From the NCBI GenBank assembly GCA_050084515.1, contig CM114272.1:56544001-56608000 (forward strand): 64,000 nt of DNA. The letters run 5' to 3'. Source of the stretch: Blasia pusilla. Its lineage: Eukaryota; Marchantiophyta; Marchantiopsida; Blasiales. The position numbers and the translations under genes are program-made. Below, one piece after another: positions 24,380-37,796 of this stretch (the stretch's first letter is position 1; every line of letters begins with the position of its first letter). Under the pieces are notes generated by a model. That model was not told the origin of the DNA, did not search any database, and worked only from the letters and a program-made list of their open reading frames with translations.

Positions 24380-24760
24380 AAAAAGCGACGGGCAATATTT
24401 CCCGTCGGATGACGCGGGTCTTGCATATAACGGACGGCCGGACGGGATCTCCGGGGCCGGACGTACGTCTCTTTCTGGGCCACGCGGGAGCTGGACGGGC
24501 CCACCTGGGGCCCCCACAGCGACACACCTGTCACCACGTTCACGAACCGAAACTGGAACATCAGATGCACACATCTGTCCACGTGTGAGGAACAACATGC
24601 CAACTTCTTACACGTGTGAAAATGCCAGGTAAATATAAATAAATAAATAAACAAATAAAAAAGATGGTACTGCAAATTCCCCTCCGTTAGCAAAAGAGAA
24701 TCAGTTAATTCTGTAATTAGACTTATTCCCAAGATCGGCTCCTCCCACGTGGCAGAACGT
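24380..24760 (+). promoter_or_regulatory. Orphan GC-rich G-box/TATA module
   Basis: A GC-rich island in AT-rich DNA with three CACGTG G-boxes (24580-24585, 24611-24616, 24746-24751) and other ACGT cores (near 24458 and 24536). TATAAAT at 24634-24640 lies about 20 bp after the second G-box. This is the make-up of an ABA/light-type plant promoter. No gene follows on either strand, so it may be a promoter carried here with a mobile element or left by a lost gene. Confidence 0.35.
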
Positions 24761-24860
24761 GACTGTTTTTCCACCTAGTCACAAATGGGCGTCTTTGTCG
24801 TTATTCTCCCCGGTAATACCACGCCGGCGAGAAGGATACTGTTCCCGGCAAATGATTTTA

Positions 24861-26694
24861 AATCAAATACAATGGCTAAAAAATGACCAAATGGTAAGGG
24901 CTTTCCATATGAGTTTCCTTCTCATATAGTTTAGTTAGATGAAACTTAGCTTAGTTGATGAGATTTTACATAACATAAGTACCTCTAGATCATTTTTAGA
25001 ATTTCTTTTCGATTATGGAGGAAAATAATTTATGTTATCAACATTATGCCATCAGCATAAAAAATCACACAATCTCATGGGGCCTTTTCCATCTCAACAA
25101 AAAGGTCTTGTCGTCATCAGTACTAATCATAAGTGTATGACAATCATTATGAAAAATGAAGATCTTTGTTACACATGACAAATTATATAATCTTAATCAC
25201 GAGACCTAAATGTGAAACTTTTAAATGATCAAGGATTACTTATAGTGATCATTTTAACTAATATGGTTTTTCACACCATAGTCGTGCTACTAGTTGCTAG
25301 TAAGTTAGTAACTAGCGTAGACCCTTGCTACTTTAAATAACACGTAAGTCACATCCCCCAAAACAATGTGAGTTTTCCCTCTGGTTGATCCCTACTCTAA
25401 TATCATCTTATAAAATCATTTTTAAAAGGCTTATGGGGGATAAATTTATTGTTATAAAGAAATCCCATATCGGAAAGTATTCCACTTCATCTACTCTAAG
25501 GGTTGATTATGCCCCTCCGTACTCAGTCAAGAGTAATTCACAACAAAAAATCAATTTTATTAGAGCAATGGAAGAGTGAGAGACATATATTTTCCACGAG
25601 GGAAGTTTTCAAAATTGAAACACTTGATTTTCAATATCATAGAAGAAGAAGTGGGAAGCTTGAATTTTTAATAAGGGAGTGGAAGAGATAAAAGGATAAT
25701 TTTTCAATTATGGCATGGAGGGCTTCAAAACGTATTTTTAAAAGTGTTTTATTGTTGAGAGATAAGGGAAGAAGGTATGATGTTTAATTTTCAATAGCAA
25801 AGGGGAAGAGAAAAACGGGAAATCTTCAATAAGGAAGGATCTTATAAGGAAAAAATAGTGCTTAATTTTAGATGAGGGGAAGAAAGATACAATTGAAGTT
25901 TTCAATATATGAAGGAAAGAGGGAACGAGATATTTTTTCGTAAAGAAGGGCTTCATTTCAAAAAGTTCTTAAATTTCACTGGGATAGGAGATAAGAGATA
26001 GGGAATAAAATGGAATAGCAAACACAAAATAAGGGAGGAGGAATAGATTAATCTTCCTCCAACCCTCTCCCATATCTTGAAGAAAAGTTTGGAAACTCTA
26101 CTAATGGATATGGATAGAAAATTAAAACTATTATAAACAAGAATAAAGTATGATTTTATGGAAATATTAAAAACATATAATGATAGAATAATTCATAAAA
26201 ACAATCCTTGAGTAATCTTTTGGTATAGTGGTTAATCTTCACAAGGCATATTATGTGTTAGGAAGTTAGAAAACGTATATGTCTCTGGTCTGTATTTATG
26301 TAGGAGGACCAAAAAGTAAACCTAACTTTATGAAATAAGACAAGAAGTATTGTCATGGTAATATAATAGGAAAGAATGAATGAAGTTCTTAGCATTTTAA
26401 ACATTGCTCAATCTATTGAATGAAGGTTATTATTTTGAACAATAAAAAGAGTAAAAGATCCCATGAAGATGTTGGCTATGAATATATGAGCTGTAAGAGA
26501 TCAAATTAGAATAGCAGAGTGTTTGTTAAGGTATGGGCACTAGCTTTTCTCACATATTCGTATTTAGTAGGCATATTTTAAAGATGCTAGAGGCATGTGG
26601 AAGAATTGTACAAATGAAACCTATACCTTTCATGAATATTTTTGAAACTTTCAAATATTAATTGGAAATGGCTAGTTTTACAAAAAAAAATTGA
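24861..26694. other. AT-rich intergenic DNA with a purine-biased stretch
   Basis: Bases ~25590-25960 are strongly purine-biased on the + strand (GGAAG, GAAGAAG, GGGGAAGAG recurring next to TTTTCAAT words), perhaps an old minisatellite. No gene seen. Confidence 0.4.
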
Positions 26695-27465
26695 CTAGTA
26701 AGATGATCGTGCGATGCACGGGAAATTAAAAAAAGTGTTTGAAGAGCTAGTGTATAGTCCGTGAAGGAAAGAGATTAATGATGTTACACATAAATTCAAA
26801 TTTTCTTCTTGCTGCCTGGAGCATGTGAAATATTTTCTCGCTACCCAGTTGCAATGTGCGATGCAAGGAAAATAAAAAAGTGTTTGAAGAGCTAGTGTAT
26901 AGCCTATGAAGGGAAGAGATTAATGATGGTCTACATAAATTCAAATTTTTTTCTTGCTACACGTAGTATGTGAAATATTTTCTTGCTGCCCAATTACCAA
27001 GCATAAAGATGTTTGCAAATCAAGAAGACATTGTCCCATAATAATATAAATAAGGTACCCATGCGATGCAAGGGAAATAAAAGAGTGTTTGAAGAGCTAT
27101 TGTGTAGTCCGTGAAGGAAAGAGATTACTCATCTACATATAAATTCAAATTTTTTCTTCTTGCGCGTAGCACGTGAAAATTTTCTTGTTGCCCAATTTCC
27201 ATGTGTCAAGCATAGAGGTGTTTACAAATCAAGAAGGCAATCTCCTATAATAATATAGATGAGGTACCCGTGCGATGCAAGGGAAATAAAAAAGTCTTTG
27301 AAGAGCTAGCGTATATCCCGTGAAGGAAAGAGATTAATGATTGTCTACATAAATTCTTTTTTTTCTACCCGTAGCATGTGAAACATTTTCTTGTTGCGCA
27401 ACTGCCACGTGTCAAACATAGAGGTGTTTGCAAATCATGAAGGCACTCTCCCATAATAATATAGA
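26695..27465 (-). mobile_element. Head-to-tail array of four family A Helitrons
   Basis: Starts with CTAG (26695-26698, A before it) and finishes with the - strand 5' end TCTATATTATTATGGGAG (from 27465, T after it). Four copies follow each other in one orientation: about 26695-26848, 26850-27053, 27054-27266 and 27268-27465. Each has a GTGCGATGCA-type hairpin, GTGTTTGAAGAGCTA, GTGAAGGAAAGAGATTA and a right end like CCCATAATAATATAGA. The first copy lacks its 5' part. Junctions have the form ...AATATAGATGAGGTACCCGT..., so each copy sits at or next to the 5' end of its neighbour. Confidence 0.8.
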
Positions 27466-28637
27466 TTGCTTATGAATGTACATAAAAAAGTCCTAGGAGG
27501 CTGGATAAAAGTTTAATTCTAATAATAAATTTTATATATATAAAACTAACATATAAAGGAAGTCTTTTTTAAAGAAAAGGACGATCATATTCTATAAGGA
27601 ATATTCTTACGCATGAAATCAAATAAAATATGAGAAAGATACAACTATGGTAAAAACATTTTATGAAAATACTCCTTAACATTGTATGATCTAACTTTGT
27701 AGATATTTATTTTCATATTAGGAAGAGAGCACATCTCCTTGATTGTCCAATATCCACTTATGAAATGAGTAGAAAATTTCTTTTACAAAAAAGGAATTAT
27801 TGAAGGGATACACTTCCAATAGTTCAGAGGGCTTCAATATATCCTTTATATATTGAAGTTTCACTTATAATAGCAGTTCTTATTGTGAGGGATAAATTTT
27901 CTAGTTAAAGTATAAAATAAGTCACATGATTATATCGACATAATTACTTTGAAATGTGTCTTCTATACCATACCAAGAAGAAAGAGAAGGAAATCATGGA
28001 GATTGAATCAAAATAATCAATAATGGAAGAACTCATGATGCGGGCGAATGTACCTATATAGATGAAAAAAAGCTCACCATAGATAAAAGAGGATAGGAGA
28101 AGACATTGAGAAGAAGAATAAAAATATGAAATCAAGGAAAAGCACTTATGAACTAACATCACTAATTAGAGGAGCAATATCATCTAAAATGATCGTGATA
28201 AAACTAGCAATTCTAGCAATCGTGTAATTTATTTGTGCTCCTAAAAACTCCATTCTCTTTAGATGCAAAATAATAATATTTAAAATGACAAAACAACATA
28301 CATTGTAGTATATCCTTGTGCTATGAATATCCATATAAAATCGAAAACGTAATCTTGAATATAAATTGAAAACGTAATCTTGAATATAAATGGAAATACA
28401 AATAAAAAATTGGTGATTTTGAAGTTGGTATAAAATTTTATGACTTGCAGAGTTTATGTGCTCATGAATAAACATGTATATATAATGGGTGACCACATAC
28501 GCACAATACTACAAGATAGCGGGGCAATACGCAACATCTTTGAATTTTGTTGCTTGAGCCCTATTAGATTGGTAGGAATAGAACAAAAGAAAAAAACGGG
28601 GATTTTAGTGGAATATGTATTAATCAATTAATAATTA
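27466..28637. other. AT-rich intergenic DNA, no gene
   Basis: No gene seen. A small tandem duplication (ATTGAAAACGTAATCTTGAA type, about 24 bp) lies at 28334-28390. Confidence 0.4.
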
Positions 28638-29216
28638 ATGAAATATTAATAATAGATGATTATATATATCAATAAAATATAATAAATATGATAAATAACC
28701 AAATTTTTAGAATTTTTACCTCAATTCACATTTGATGAAATAAAAATTCAATGGAGAAATATTTTTTTGAGGGTTTATGGAAAAATAAAATTTCTTAGTT
28801 TATTGGGGAATCATTTAAATTTGAATGGAAAATTGTAATTACTAAGAATAGTGAAATGTTATTACTCTTCTAAGATTTTAGAAAATAGAAATAATATTTA
28901 AAAAATAAAGTTAATAATATGGTAATTTTAAAAATAATTTTATTAATTCACATGTGATATTTTTGGAAAGGAAAATAAATTTTAATGGAAAAGGAAAATT
29001 ATTTCGTTACTTAAAATTAGCTAAGATTTTGGTTAGTGAATGTTATTTTGGTGGGAAGAATATAAGGGGAAGAATAGTTATTGTTTGAGATTTTACGGAG
29101 GAGTGGAATTATTTAGGGAAGACGGGTGTTATTTAATGGTGAAATTTTCTTACTCTTTAAAGATTTAAAACATTGGAAATTATAATAAAAATTTTAAATT
29201 AAATAAAAATTTAAAT
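28638..29216 (+). mobile_element. Family C Helitron-like repeat, + orientation copy
   Basis: About 580 bp that match the reverse complement of 39602-40217 over most of its length. Shared words include ATTACTCTTCTAAGATTTTA, TTAATTCACATGTGATATTT and TAGTGAATGTTATTTTGGTG. The 3' end is lost, apparently where the family A element at 29221 begins. No coding frame. Confidence 0.65.
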
Positions 29217-29220
29217 TTAA

Positions 29221-29421
29221 CATCATAAAAAAAACTCTTATTGACACATGTTTTTAAAGGCCCTATTCACATGTGGTAATTGGACAAGAAAAAAATGTTT
29301 CACAGGTTATGGGCAGGAAGAAAAAAGTTTGAATTTGTGTCCAGCACCATTAATCCCTTCATTAACAAAATCTCTTCAAACATTTTTTTATTTTCCATGC
29401 ATCGTACAGATACCTTACTGG
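29221..29421 (+). mobile_element. Degenerate family A Helitron
   Basis: Ends CTGG (29418-29421) before T, fitting the Helitron CTRR rule. The decayed hairpin CCATGCATCGTACAG and the family word CTTCAAACATTTTTTTATTT precede it. The 5' end is worn away. Confidence 0.6.
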
Positions 29422-31969
29422 TACAAATAAAAAAAAACATGTACATAGAAGGTTACATGCCCTTCATCCACTACTCTAATTATATCTCCAAAAGAAAATT
29501 AAATGGTGATTGAAGAAATAATGTACAACTACATAATAACTAGGAGATAGACCAATATATAAGAATACTAAAAATATTTGAAGTTGACTATTTTTCATGC
29601 TTCAAGTTATCATCTAAAAAGAGATCATTCAATATTAGAGAACTTGAGAGAAAAATATTATATCAAACCAAAATCCATAACAAGTCTAGTATATAAACGT
29701 ATTATTGAGAAGTTTAATAAATTGCAACATAGAAAAAAAAAGTAATAAAAGCAAAGTTATACTCTGTTAGTGCTGCTTGAATTTGAAACCTTTCCCCCAT
29801 AAAGCTCAATAAAGAATTTGAATTATTTATAAACCCAACCAAGAAATTCTAAATATTTGTAAGGTATTTCCTATTAAGAAAATATTGAATATTGCCTTTA
29901 GGATGGTATAATTTTAAAGTAACTTGTGAAAATTACGAAACCATTAGCATCCAATATTTTTCCTAAAAAAATATATTGCATAAAAATAAATATGTGTCCT
30001 TAACTCGTAGTTACTACAATTTCTTTTGTTGGCGATAGGTTTTTTTAATATGCAAAGATTATAGAGAATGCACAACACAGCAAAGTGGACACATATCTAT
30101 GCTTATATCATTCAACCTAATCATTCATTCATGATTAGGTTGTAGAATAGATATGCATAGCTTACTATAATTACATTTAAAATTGCATATATTGCACGCG
30201 ATATCTGTTTGTAATTCAAAATTAATCTTTTCCATGTAATTCATTTTTCTTCTTTCAACATGATAAGCTTCTATCTTTTTTCCTTGTTATTTTTTTATTT
30301 CTCTTCATCAACATCTCCGCAATGATATCTTGCCCTTATATTTCTTTGATTTTCTTTCAAAATTCTTTTTTTTTCTCATAAAAAAATTATTACCTAGATT
30401 ATTTTAATGGATGAGGAGCTTTGAATTTATTTTTTTGTCTTCCAAATTATTTGAGCACTTGTGCTTACACTCCTATATCTTTGAAATGTATGGTACACAA
30501 TCTTTTGATAGTTCTTTTTTGTAACTTTTTGATGCATGAGAAGTTTTGAGAACCCAAAAATTCACAACCCAAAAAATTGGATCAAATTTTTTTTTCTTGT
30601 ATTTGATATCATTCCTTATGTTTGGAAACAATAATTTTGATACAAATAATTTCTTACCTTACATGCGAACAGGATGTAAACTTATGGAGAAAATACATCA
30701 TATTTCTTGGAAACAATAGATTACATTGTTAATAAAGTCAATGTTTACAAAGATTCTTGTTGCAAATGATTTCTCAATGCACCAAATAGTCAAAAGAAAT
30801 ATATTGATCTATAAATTCTATTTTTATATCCCACAAACCCTTTTTTGATAATACTTTTCTCTTATGTTTAAGCTCAACACAACGTCGTGCTTTTGCTTTA
30901 TAGACATTCTCGAAGAAGGAAATTATGAGTTTTAATCTCATAATTTCAATTCATCATCTACAATCTCCCAAATTTCCGCTTCCGCACATCTATATGTATG
31001 GTCCTTGCTCATGAGTACACTATATATGTTTGAATGTAGTATTTTGACTAAATCAATTCACCTCTCTTATGTCGTGTTTTATTCTTATTTCATTTAATCA
31101 TATGCTCAAGGTCTCTTTTTTATATTATGTTCCTCATAAACAATTTATAGGATTCTCTTTATAAGGCTTCTCAATTGTATTTTTCACCAATTTGTATTGG
31201 ATAGAAATTTGACTATTTCTGCAAAATCTTTTTTAAAAATGATTCTTGTTTGTCGATGAGTGGTCACTTAGGATTTCACAAGTTTTCTTGTGTTTAGAAA
31301 ACTAAGCTTAAAAGGAAAATTTGTAGTGTTTATGCGAGTTCTTAAAGATGCGTAAACTTTTTGAATTGGATGGAAGCCAATCTCTTCCTACATAAACAAC
31401 CAAAATCCATGAAAACAAGAACAAAGTTGCATAAAGATTATAAAGAAGAGTGTGGTTGTATTATTATTTAATACTTGCAATGAATCCCAATGTATAAGAA
31501 TTTTATTTTATGGAGCGAATTGGATGCTTCTACATGTAACTCAAAAACAAGTAGTGACTTTCATCCATTGTCTTGCTTGAAACATAAAAATAAATTGTAA
31601 TTGATAGATACATAACATGTATGCATTCATAAGCATTGAGAAGTTGTTGGTTGTATTGCTTTCTCTTAAGGCTTTTAGGCGATGTTCCCACAATTCAACT
31701 AGTATAATGATATTCTTACAAACATAAATCCTATAGTGCAGACAAAAATTACTCATACCAAATGGGCTTATTGTCTAGGAATTTATGTGTTTCGTAGCCA
31801 TGAATATTTACAACGAACACCAACCACAATAATCTTTTGAAATAAGGCCTACAAGACTGTAGAAGTATTTATACTTTATAACTGGAATACCAATCACTTA
31901 GAGAAAACTAGTGTACAACCCTTTGAGAGGGGTGGGAGAGAACGTAATCAATAAACTCGTCTGGAAGAC
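29422..31969. other. AT-rich intergenic DNA, no gene
   Basis: No gene or transposon terminus recognised, apart from the inverted repeat at 30097-30160 (separate entry). Confidence 0.4.
30097..30160. repeat. Imperfect ~28-bp inverted repeat
   Basis: CTATGCTTATATCATTC plus AACCTAATCA (left) pairs with TGATTAGGTTGTAG plus AATAGATATGCATAG (right) around a short loop; the inner 10 bp are perfect. It may be the remains of a MITE or a hairpin-forming transcript. Confidence 0.7.
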
Positions 31970-32266
31970 CATAGTTGCAAAAAAATGTACAAGTCTGTCC
32001 TTAGGACGAAAATGGACGGACAAGTCTACGGACATGGATTGCAAGAGGTAGGGTCCACACTTCATAGCTCATGGTGGAAGATATGGTAGGGGCGATCGTG
32101 GCAATAAGGAGGGAGGGAGTGTAGCAGGGGGAGAAAGAGCCGGAAAAGTTCGAAACATAGAAGCAAGTGGGAGGAATGAGAAAGAGGCAGGAGATGGACT
32201 TGGACAAATCCTTCTATAGGACGGATGTAAGTCCCCGGACACGGACTTTTTCCACATGCAACCTTG
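31970..32266. mobile_element. hAT-type MITE, copy 2 (297 bp) with perfect 8-bp target duplication
   Basis: TGGAAGAC stands on both sides (31962-31969 and 32267-32274), an exact 8-bp duplication diagnostic of hAT elements. The ends are CATAGTTGCA and TGCAACCTTG. GGACTTTTTCCACATGCAAC near the right end matches copy 1, but much of the interior differs, so the two may be different deletion derivatives. Confidence 0.88.
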
Positions 32267-32274
32267 TGGAAGAC

Positions 32275-35006
32275 GCATGGATACCCTGGATGGAAAGGAA
32301 AAAATTGGGGAGTGTTTGTAGGGGTCCTAAATACTAATGAAAAAGTTTCACAATGAGCTTAATGAATGAAAAATTAATTAAACTCTAAATTGATGTTGTT
32401 CCCTTCACTTCACTATCACACGATCAACATCATGTTAATAACTTAGAAAATGTGAAAGACTATTTGAATTTGGAGTTCAATGGAATCCTCTTGAATGTTG
32501 GATGACCAAATTCCTATGAGCACATTATTAAGTTTAAGTTAGTAAACTGAAGAAAATTATTTATAAAAAAACAAATTCTTCTAAGATTTATGAATTACTA
32601 TACTAATAGGACTAAAATCACGCTCTTCATTTGTACTTTCAATGCAAATCAATCAATAAAGAATACTTTTTCTATAACGTTCTTCTTGGTTATATAGGCA
32701 TAAAAAAAACCCCCTTATAATAAAATTTTCTACGAAAAAAGTCCATTACTTTTTTAACGTATTTGTAATATTGTATTAAATATATATGATATAATAGTTA
32801 CTTTTTATTAGTTCCTCTTGAAGATTTTGATCTAAGAATTGAGTGTAGAGATATAGTGCCATAAAAAAAATTAGGTCTGTAGGAAATAAAGATCATGCAT
32901 GCTTATCAAGTTATAACATCAATAACTTATAAGTAAAACATTATTCATGGTTGTTGAATAAATTTACATCCTTCTCACATGAAGGCAAAGAAAAATATAC
33001 AACCTAAAATTCTTATAACGAAATTTGAGAGATGATAATGGCCTATGTATGATGTATAAGATTGAAATTGGAAAACTCAATTGTAGAGTATCATTAAAAA
33101 AATTTGTAGTTATCCTCCAATAACTTCACGCCATAGTGTGCATTAAAAAAATATTCTTCTATTGTATATATATATACCTACCTAATGCAACGTGTAATAG
33201 ATATATAACCATTTATATAATCTCCTATAAATACAATCCATGCTAGATTAATGTTTATAATAATTATAAGCTAGGAACGCTTTTAACTAACTTGACTGTT
33301 TAAATAGCCTCATCATATTTGTGCAATATCTTGGTTTTGAATCCTTTATCTTTTAAATCGATACTAGTTATAAGCTCTTAGATAGGTATTCAAACCAAAG
33401 ATAAAAATTCTATAAAATATTTTTATTATATAATATTGATCCTTAATAATTTAATAGTTGCCTAGAATTCAAAGCTTCTTGTAATAATACGTTTTTATCT
33501 ATCTTAAATATTTGAAAGTAAATACATTATACAATGATTTTTTAGTATAAGGGGGATAAAACTTGACTAATTCCATGACCTTTATATGTCTGTGTTGTTC
33601 CCTTAACCATTTTGGTTGGACTATCGTTGAGCAAGACATCTAATATCCTTTCCCATCTAAATAAGGTGAAAGAAAATGAGCCTCTTATGTGATGTGTGTG
33701 CGTTATTGATATTGGTAATCAATGACGCAGACACATCACATATCTTGTGGGTTTGTTCCAATTATCATAATTTTGCCCTATACTCCATCTTATGCTCGAT
33801 CACTTTCTACACACTTTTATGACATGTTGTATACTATTTCACCACTTGATTAGAAAGGTACAAAATTGCCTAAATCATCAAATAAACACAATCATACGTA
33901 GAAGATGAGCATTTGGTATGGTTGCTTATTTCAATGCATAATTATTTATATTTTCTTATTACTACACGTGTTGGTAATAAGTGTAAAAAGACTTTTGCTA
34001 AAGAAGCATAATTTATGGGATATGAGTCTCACATACTCATACCATTATGGAGAAAAAAGTTTCCAATGAGAGATTTTTTCACTGTAGGACTAGTCATTTT
34101 CTTAATTATAGTCTTAATTATATAAGATATATAAAAGAAGTCATAATCTTAACCAAAATTTGTAGTTAAATTAAATTTGATTAACTCACCAAGGTTAAAC
34201 TTATCATACTTAATAGACTAAGCTTGATTGAATTGACCTATTTTGTATGAATGCAAAATGTAATTGTCTATGTGTCTAATAAGCTTGGCTATAATTCAAT
34301 CTTCAATAAAAGGCATAACACACTCATCGCACCATGCATTCTTGTTACGATATATGATTATATTGATTTCTCATTAATAAGCTTGCTATAGGAACAATAC
34401 CTATAAATATAGTAGGTTCATATGTGTTAATAAATTTTTTATCATAAAATAAATATATTGGTCATTATGCTTAATATCAATATGACTAACAAGATAGCAC
34501 TATTATTCCATCTAGAACTATTCGTAAATCTTTAAAATAAAATAAAAAATTCAAATGAATCGGATTATATTTACTTCATACATGGTCTATAATACCCAAG
34601 AAGACATCTTATCTTCAAATTAACTTAACACATAAGGCTAATTCAATTGTAATCAAATTATATGAAAATATTGATCAATCCAAAATGAATGACAAAAGTT
34701 GGTAGTGCTCAATATCTCGTAAAGAGGTACAACTTAATTTTTTACAAAATAGAATAGCCATAGTTTGAATATAACTTCTATTCATCCAAATATTCACTTC
34801 AATAATAAGATTAAAAATCAAGTTATCTATGGGTCTAATGATAAATTAGTATTTTAAAAACTTTATCTTAATCAGAATACTTCCAACTTGATATTTTGGT
34901 ACCCGTATAATAATGGATTGAAAACCTACAACCTATAGATTATATCTATGAATTTTTTTTAATGAATTTTTTTTGCATTTTTATCAACAATTTTTATAAT
35001 ATTATG
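32275..35006. other. AT-rich intergenic DNA, no gene
   Basis: No gene recognised. It contains the hairpin at 33687-33741. Confidence 0.4.
33687..33741. repeat. 24-bp inverted repeat with 7-nt loop
   Basis: 33687-33710 (begins ATGTGATGTGTGTGCG) pairs with 33718-33741 with two mismatches in 24. It is compact enough to be a small-RNA type hairpin or a short palindromic element. No flanking duplication is evident. Confidence 0.85.
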
Positions 35007-35278
35007 CAAGGTTGCACGGAAATGAACAAGCCCATCCATGGGATGGACATGCTTGATGGGTCCTCCGTGCAAGCTCAGGACGCAAGAACATGTGCAAGCT
35101 TGGCAGGGTATGAATTGAATGGGTGTGTGGGCTTAGGCATGCGTAGGAGCCCGCAGCCCAACGCGCACCTTGGCTAGGATGGGTGCCGCACGTTGGGTTG
35201 GACATAAATCCAAAGACTTATATCCTATACGAGCACGGAAATATTCGTGGACATAGACTTCGTCCTTGTGGAATCTTG
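35007..35278. mobile_element. hAT-type MITE, copy 3 (272 bp)
   Basis: Begins CAAGGTTGCACGGA and ends GTGGAATCTTG. The flanking 8-mers ATATTATG (34999-35006) and ATATTTTG (35279-35286) match at 7 of 8 positions. The interior shares GGTTGCACGGA, ATGGGTGTG and GCCCAACxCGC-type words with copy 1. Confidence 0.82.
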
Positions 35279-36795
35279 ATATTTTGTATTTAAATCTATT
35301 CAAACACATACATTTTTTAAACAATAATTTTATCTAAAAGTTTTATCAATTTTTTTATTTACATTAGAGATTTTATTTGTTATGAACATTCTTGTTACTT
35401 TTCAATTTTTGATATATTGTAAATTAGGGAAACTCATCGTAATTAAAAGTTCATCATCACAACCATGTATCTAAAGATTTATTTTCCGACTACATTGTCT
35501 CCATAAAACCCCACTATTTTTTGAAAAAATATGCTTGGAAAAATATTTCATAATAGATAGTAATATAATGCATGAACTCATACATTATACTTTTATACTA
35601 CCATCTTTGTTTTGAACTATATAGTCCCACAAGGTCACCTTCTTCTTATTTTTCCTTTATTATATATATTTTGACTTACTACATATGAATAATAGGAATA
35701 AGACTAAACTTATCTATTAAGGTCACATTAAAAAAAACCCCATAATCACTTTAACTTTGCTTTCTTGGGTTAATTTTCCCATTCAATATATGTTTCTCAT
35801 TCATATTTTACAATAGTTTCTTAAAAAAATTTATTGTGTTATTGAATCTCTAACTTTCATTAACATATTTTATCATGCATCCTTAGATCTCTATAAAAGA
35901 TTCAAATAAAACTCAACAATTTCAATACTCGTCACTTTTCATTTCATATCTATATCATACTTGTATTTTGTACTTTAGATTCATTGACATTTCCTTGTAT
36001 TCTATATGAAAAAATCTGTTTATTAACGTGTGTCAAACTCTTCCCGAAGGATTTTTTTTGGGCACAACCAATATCAAGTATAACTTTCCAACCCGTTTAG
36101 GCATAATTTAGAACACCAAAAATCTTAATTTTAAAACCATATTTTGAAGAAAATATGTATTTCAATCAATAGTGAAGTACAAGAATTCAATCTACTGCCA
36201 ATTACAAATCCCATGTTTAAGCACAAAAGTATGCCCATATGAACAATTGAGAAAATATTGACATATTTAAAAAAAGTATCAAGACACATAGGATCAATTA
36301 AAGATTTTGCAACTCCGATCCTTTTTTAACAGGTTTTGGAAGATGAAAAAACATACACAAGAAATATGGAAGAACTCATTGAGAAAGTCAACCACACTCT
36401 TAGCAAGTTCACTAAACTACTTGTTTATACAATTAGACATTACTAAAATGTCTTGGACATGATTGAATACATAAAATACTCGTGTGACTTGTTCAAGTAG
36501 AAATGAAAAAAATAGAAATCTTACTATAATTTTTTCTAATAAGATATTAATTTCTAAATTTATTTATAACAAGATATGCCTCAAATCTTTCCTTTTGAAT
36601 AGTGTGAAATATAGAGCTTACTCAAACTATAACAAGATTTTTGATAAACATTTGCATCATCTTAGTCCAATAAAAGACAATATTCATGAGAACAATGTGA
36701 AAACTTCTTTTAATTCTACAATATGTCAATCTTGTATTACAAGTGAGCCAGATTTTATGTTCAAACTTCATATATTTTTTATTTCAATACCTCTG

Positions 36796-36798
<3 letters not shown>

Positions 36799-36842
<44 letters not shown>
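36799..36842. repeat. (TA)22 microsatellite
   Basis: An uninterrupted run of TA dinucleotides. Confidence 0.95.
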
Positions 36843-36844
<2 letters not shown>

Positions 36845-37796
36845 GGGAGTACAATAATGACTGAGTATTTCACTCCCTTATAAGTTCAATCCTCATAGAT
36901 AGACTTGTATACTATTTTTTTCTATGGTTCTATTTAATTGCATGCGCATAATACAAACTTTGACATAGTACTTTCAAATTAATAATTGTAGCGATTAAAA
37001 ATGAAGGAAAAACCTTTACCTTATCATATCCTAAAAGAGTGGATCTATTTAGTCCACTATTCTTATGAGCATTACAATGGCTTTCATAATTTTTGGTTTT
37101 CTTTGTATAAGTAAAGCTAATTATCCTAAATAAATTTACCAAAACAAATTGGACGCGACAAGCATGCATGGATGACCCAACATTTTCTTCTGATAGTGTT
37201 TTAGAATTCTTGTTTGAGGCAGCTCTTAAAGGTAGGAACTTCATAAGTCCGAAAATTTGAACAAAGGGAAGGACATTCCTTGTGGACCACTGAAAAAAAA
37301 TAGCTTACTAGTCGCCTTTGGCTACGTCTAATGACGAGTGAAAAACTAACTGTATAACCCGGTATGATAACTACAAAAGCTTAGGGTGAAGACGAAATTT
37401 TGAAAGTCGTGTTTCAACATGAACATGTCTGAGTACATATTTAATAACAACCTCATAAGATTGAAAAATTCACATCAAGTTGATCTACAAAAGGGAGTTG
37501 CTGAAACCGTAGACAAAACTAGTTTCCAATATACAAATACTCCAACTACGAAATATACATAGCCAATTCCGTATTGTCTAGATATTGATATAGACAGTGC
37601 TGACCAAGTACAAGGAGCTCTGCGTAAATCTCATTTAGATATTGATATACATGTATGCTTTTGTCCACTCAATGGCTGTCAATGGCCCGTCATCCTTGTC
37701 GGCATACTCCCTTACTTCTCTTAAAATTTGGTTGCGTACCTCAACATGGACGAGTTGACCATGCACAACCTCAACATTACTCACAAGGATGTACCC

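Noticed and set aside
26215-26290. TGGTATAGTGGTTAATCTTC resembling a tRNA/SINE A-box
   Set aside because: No GGTTCRANYCC-type B-box or acceptor pairing follows, so neither a tRNA gene nor a SINE can be supported.
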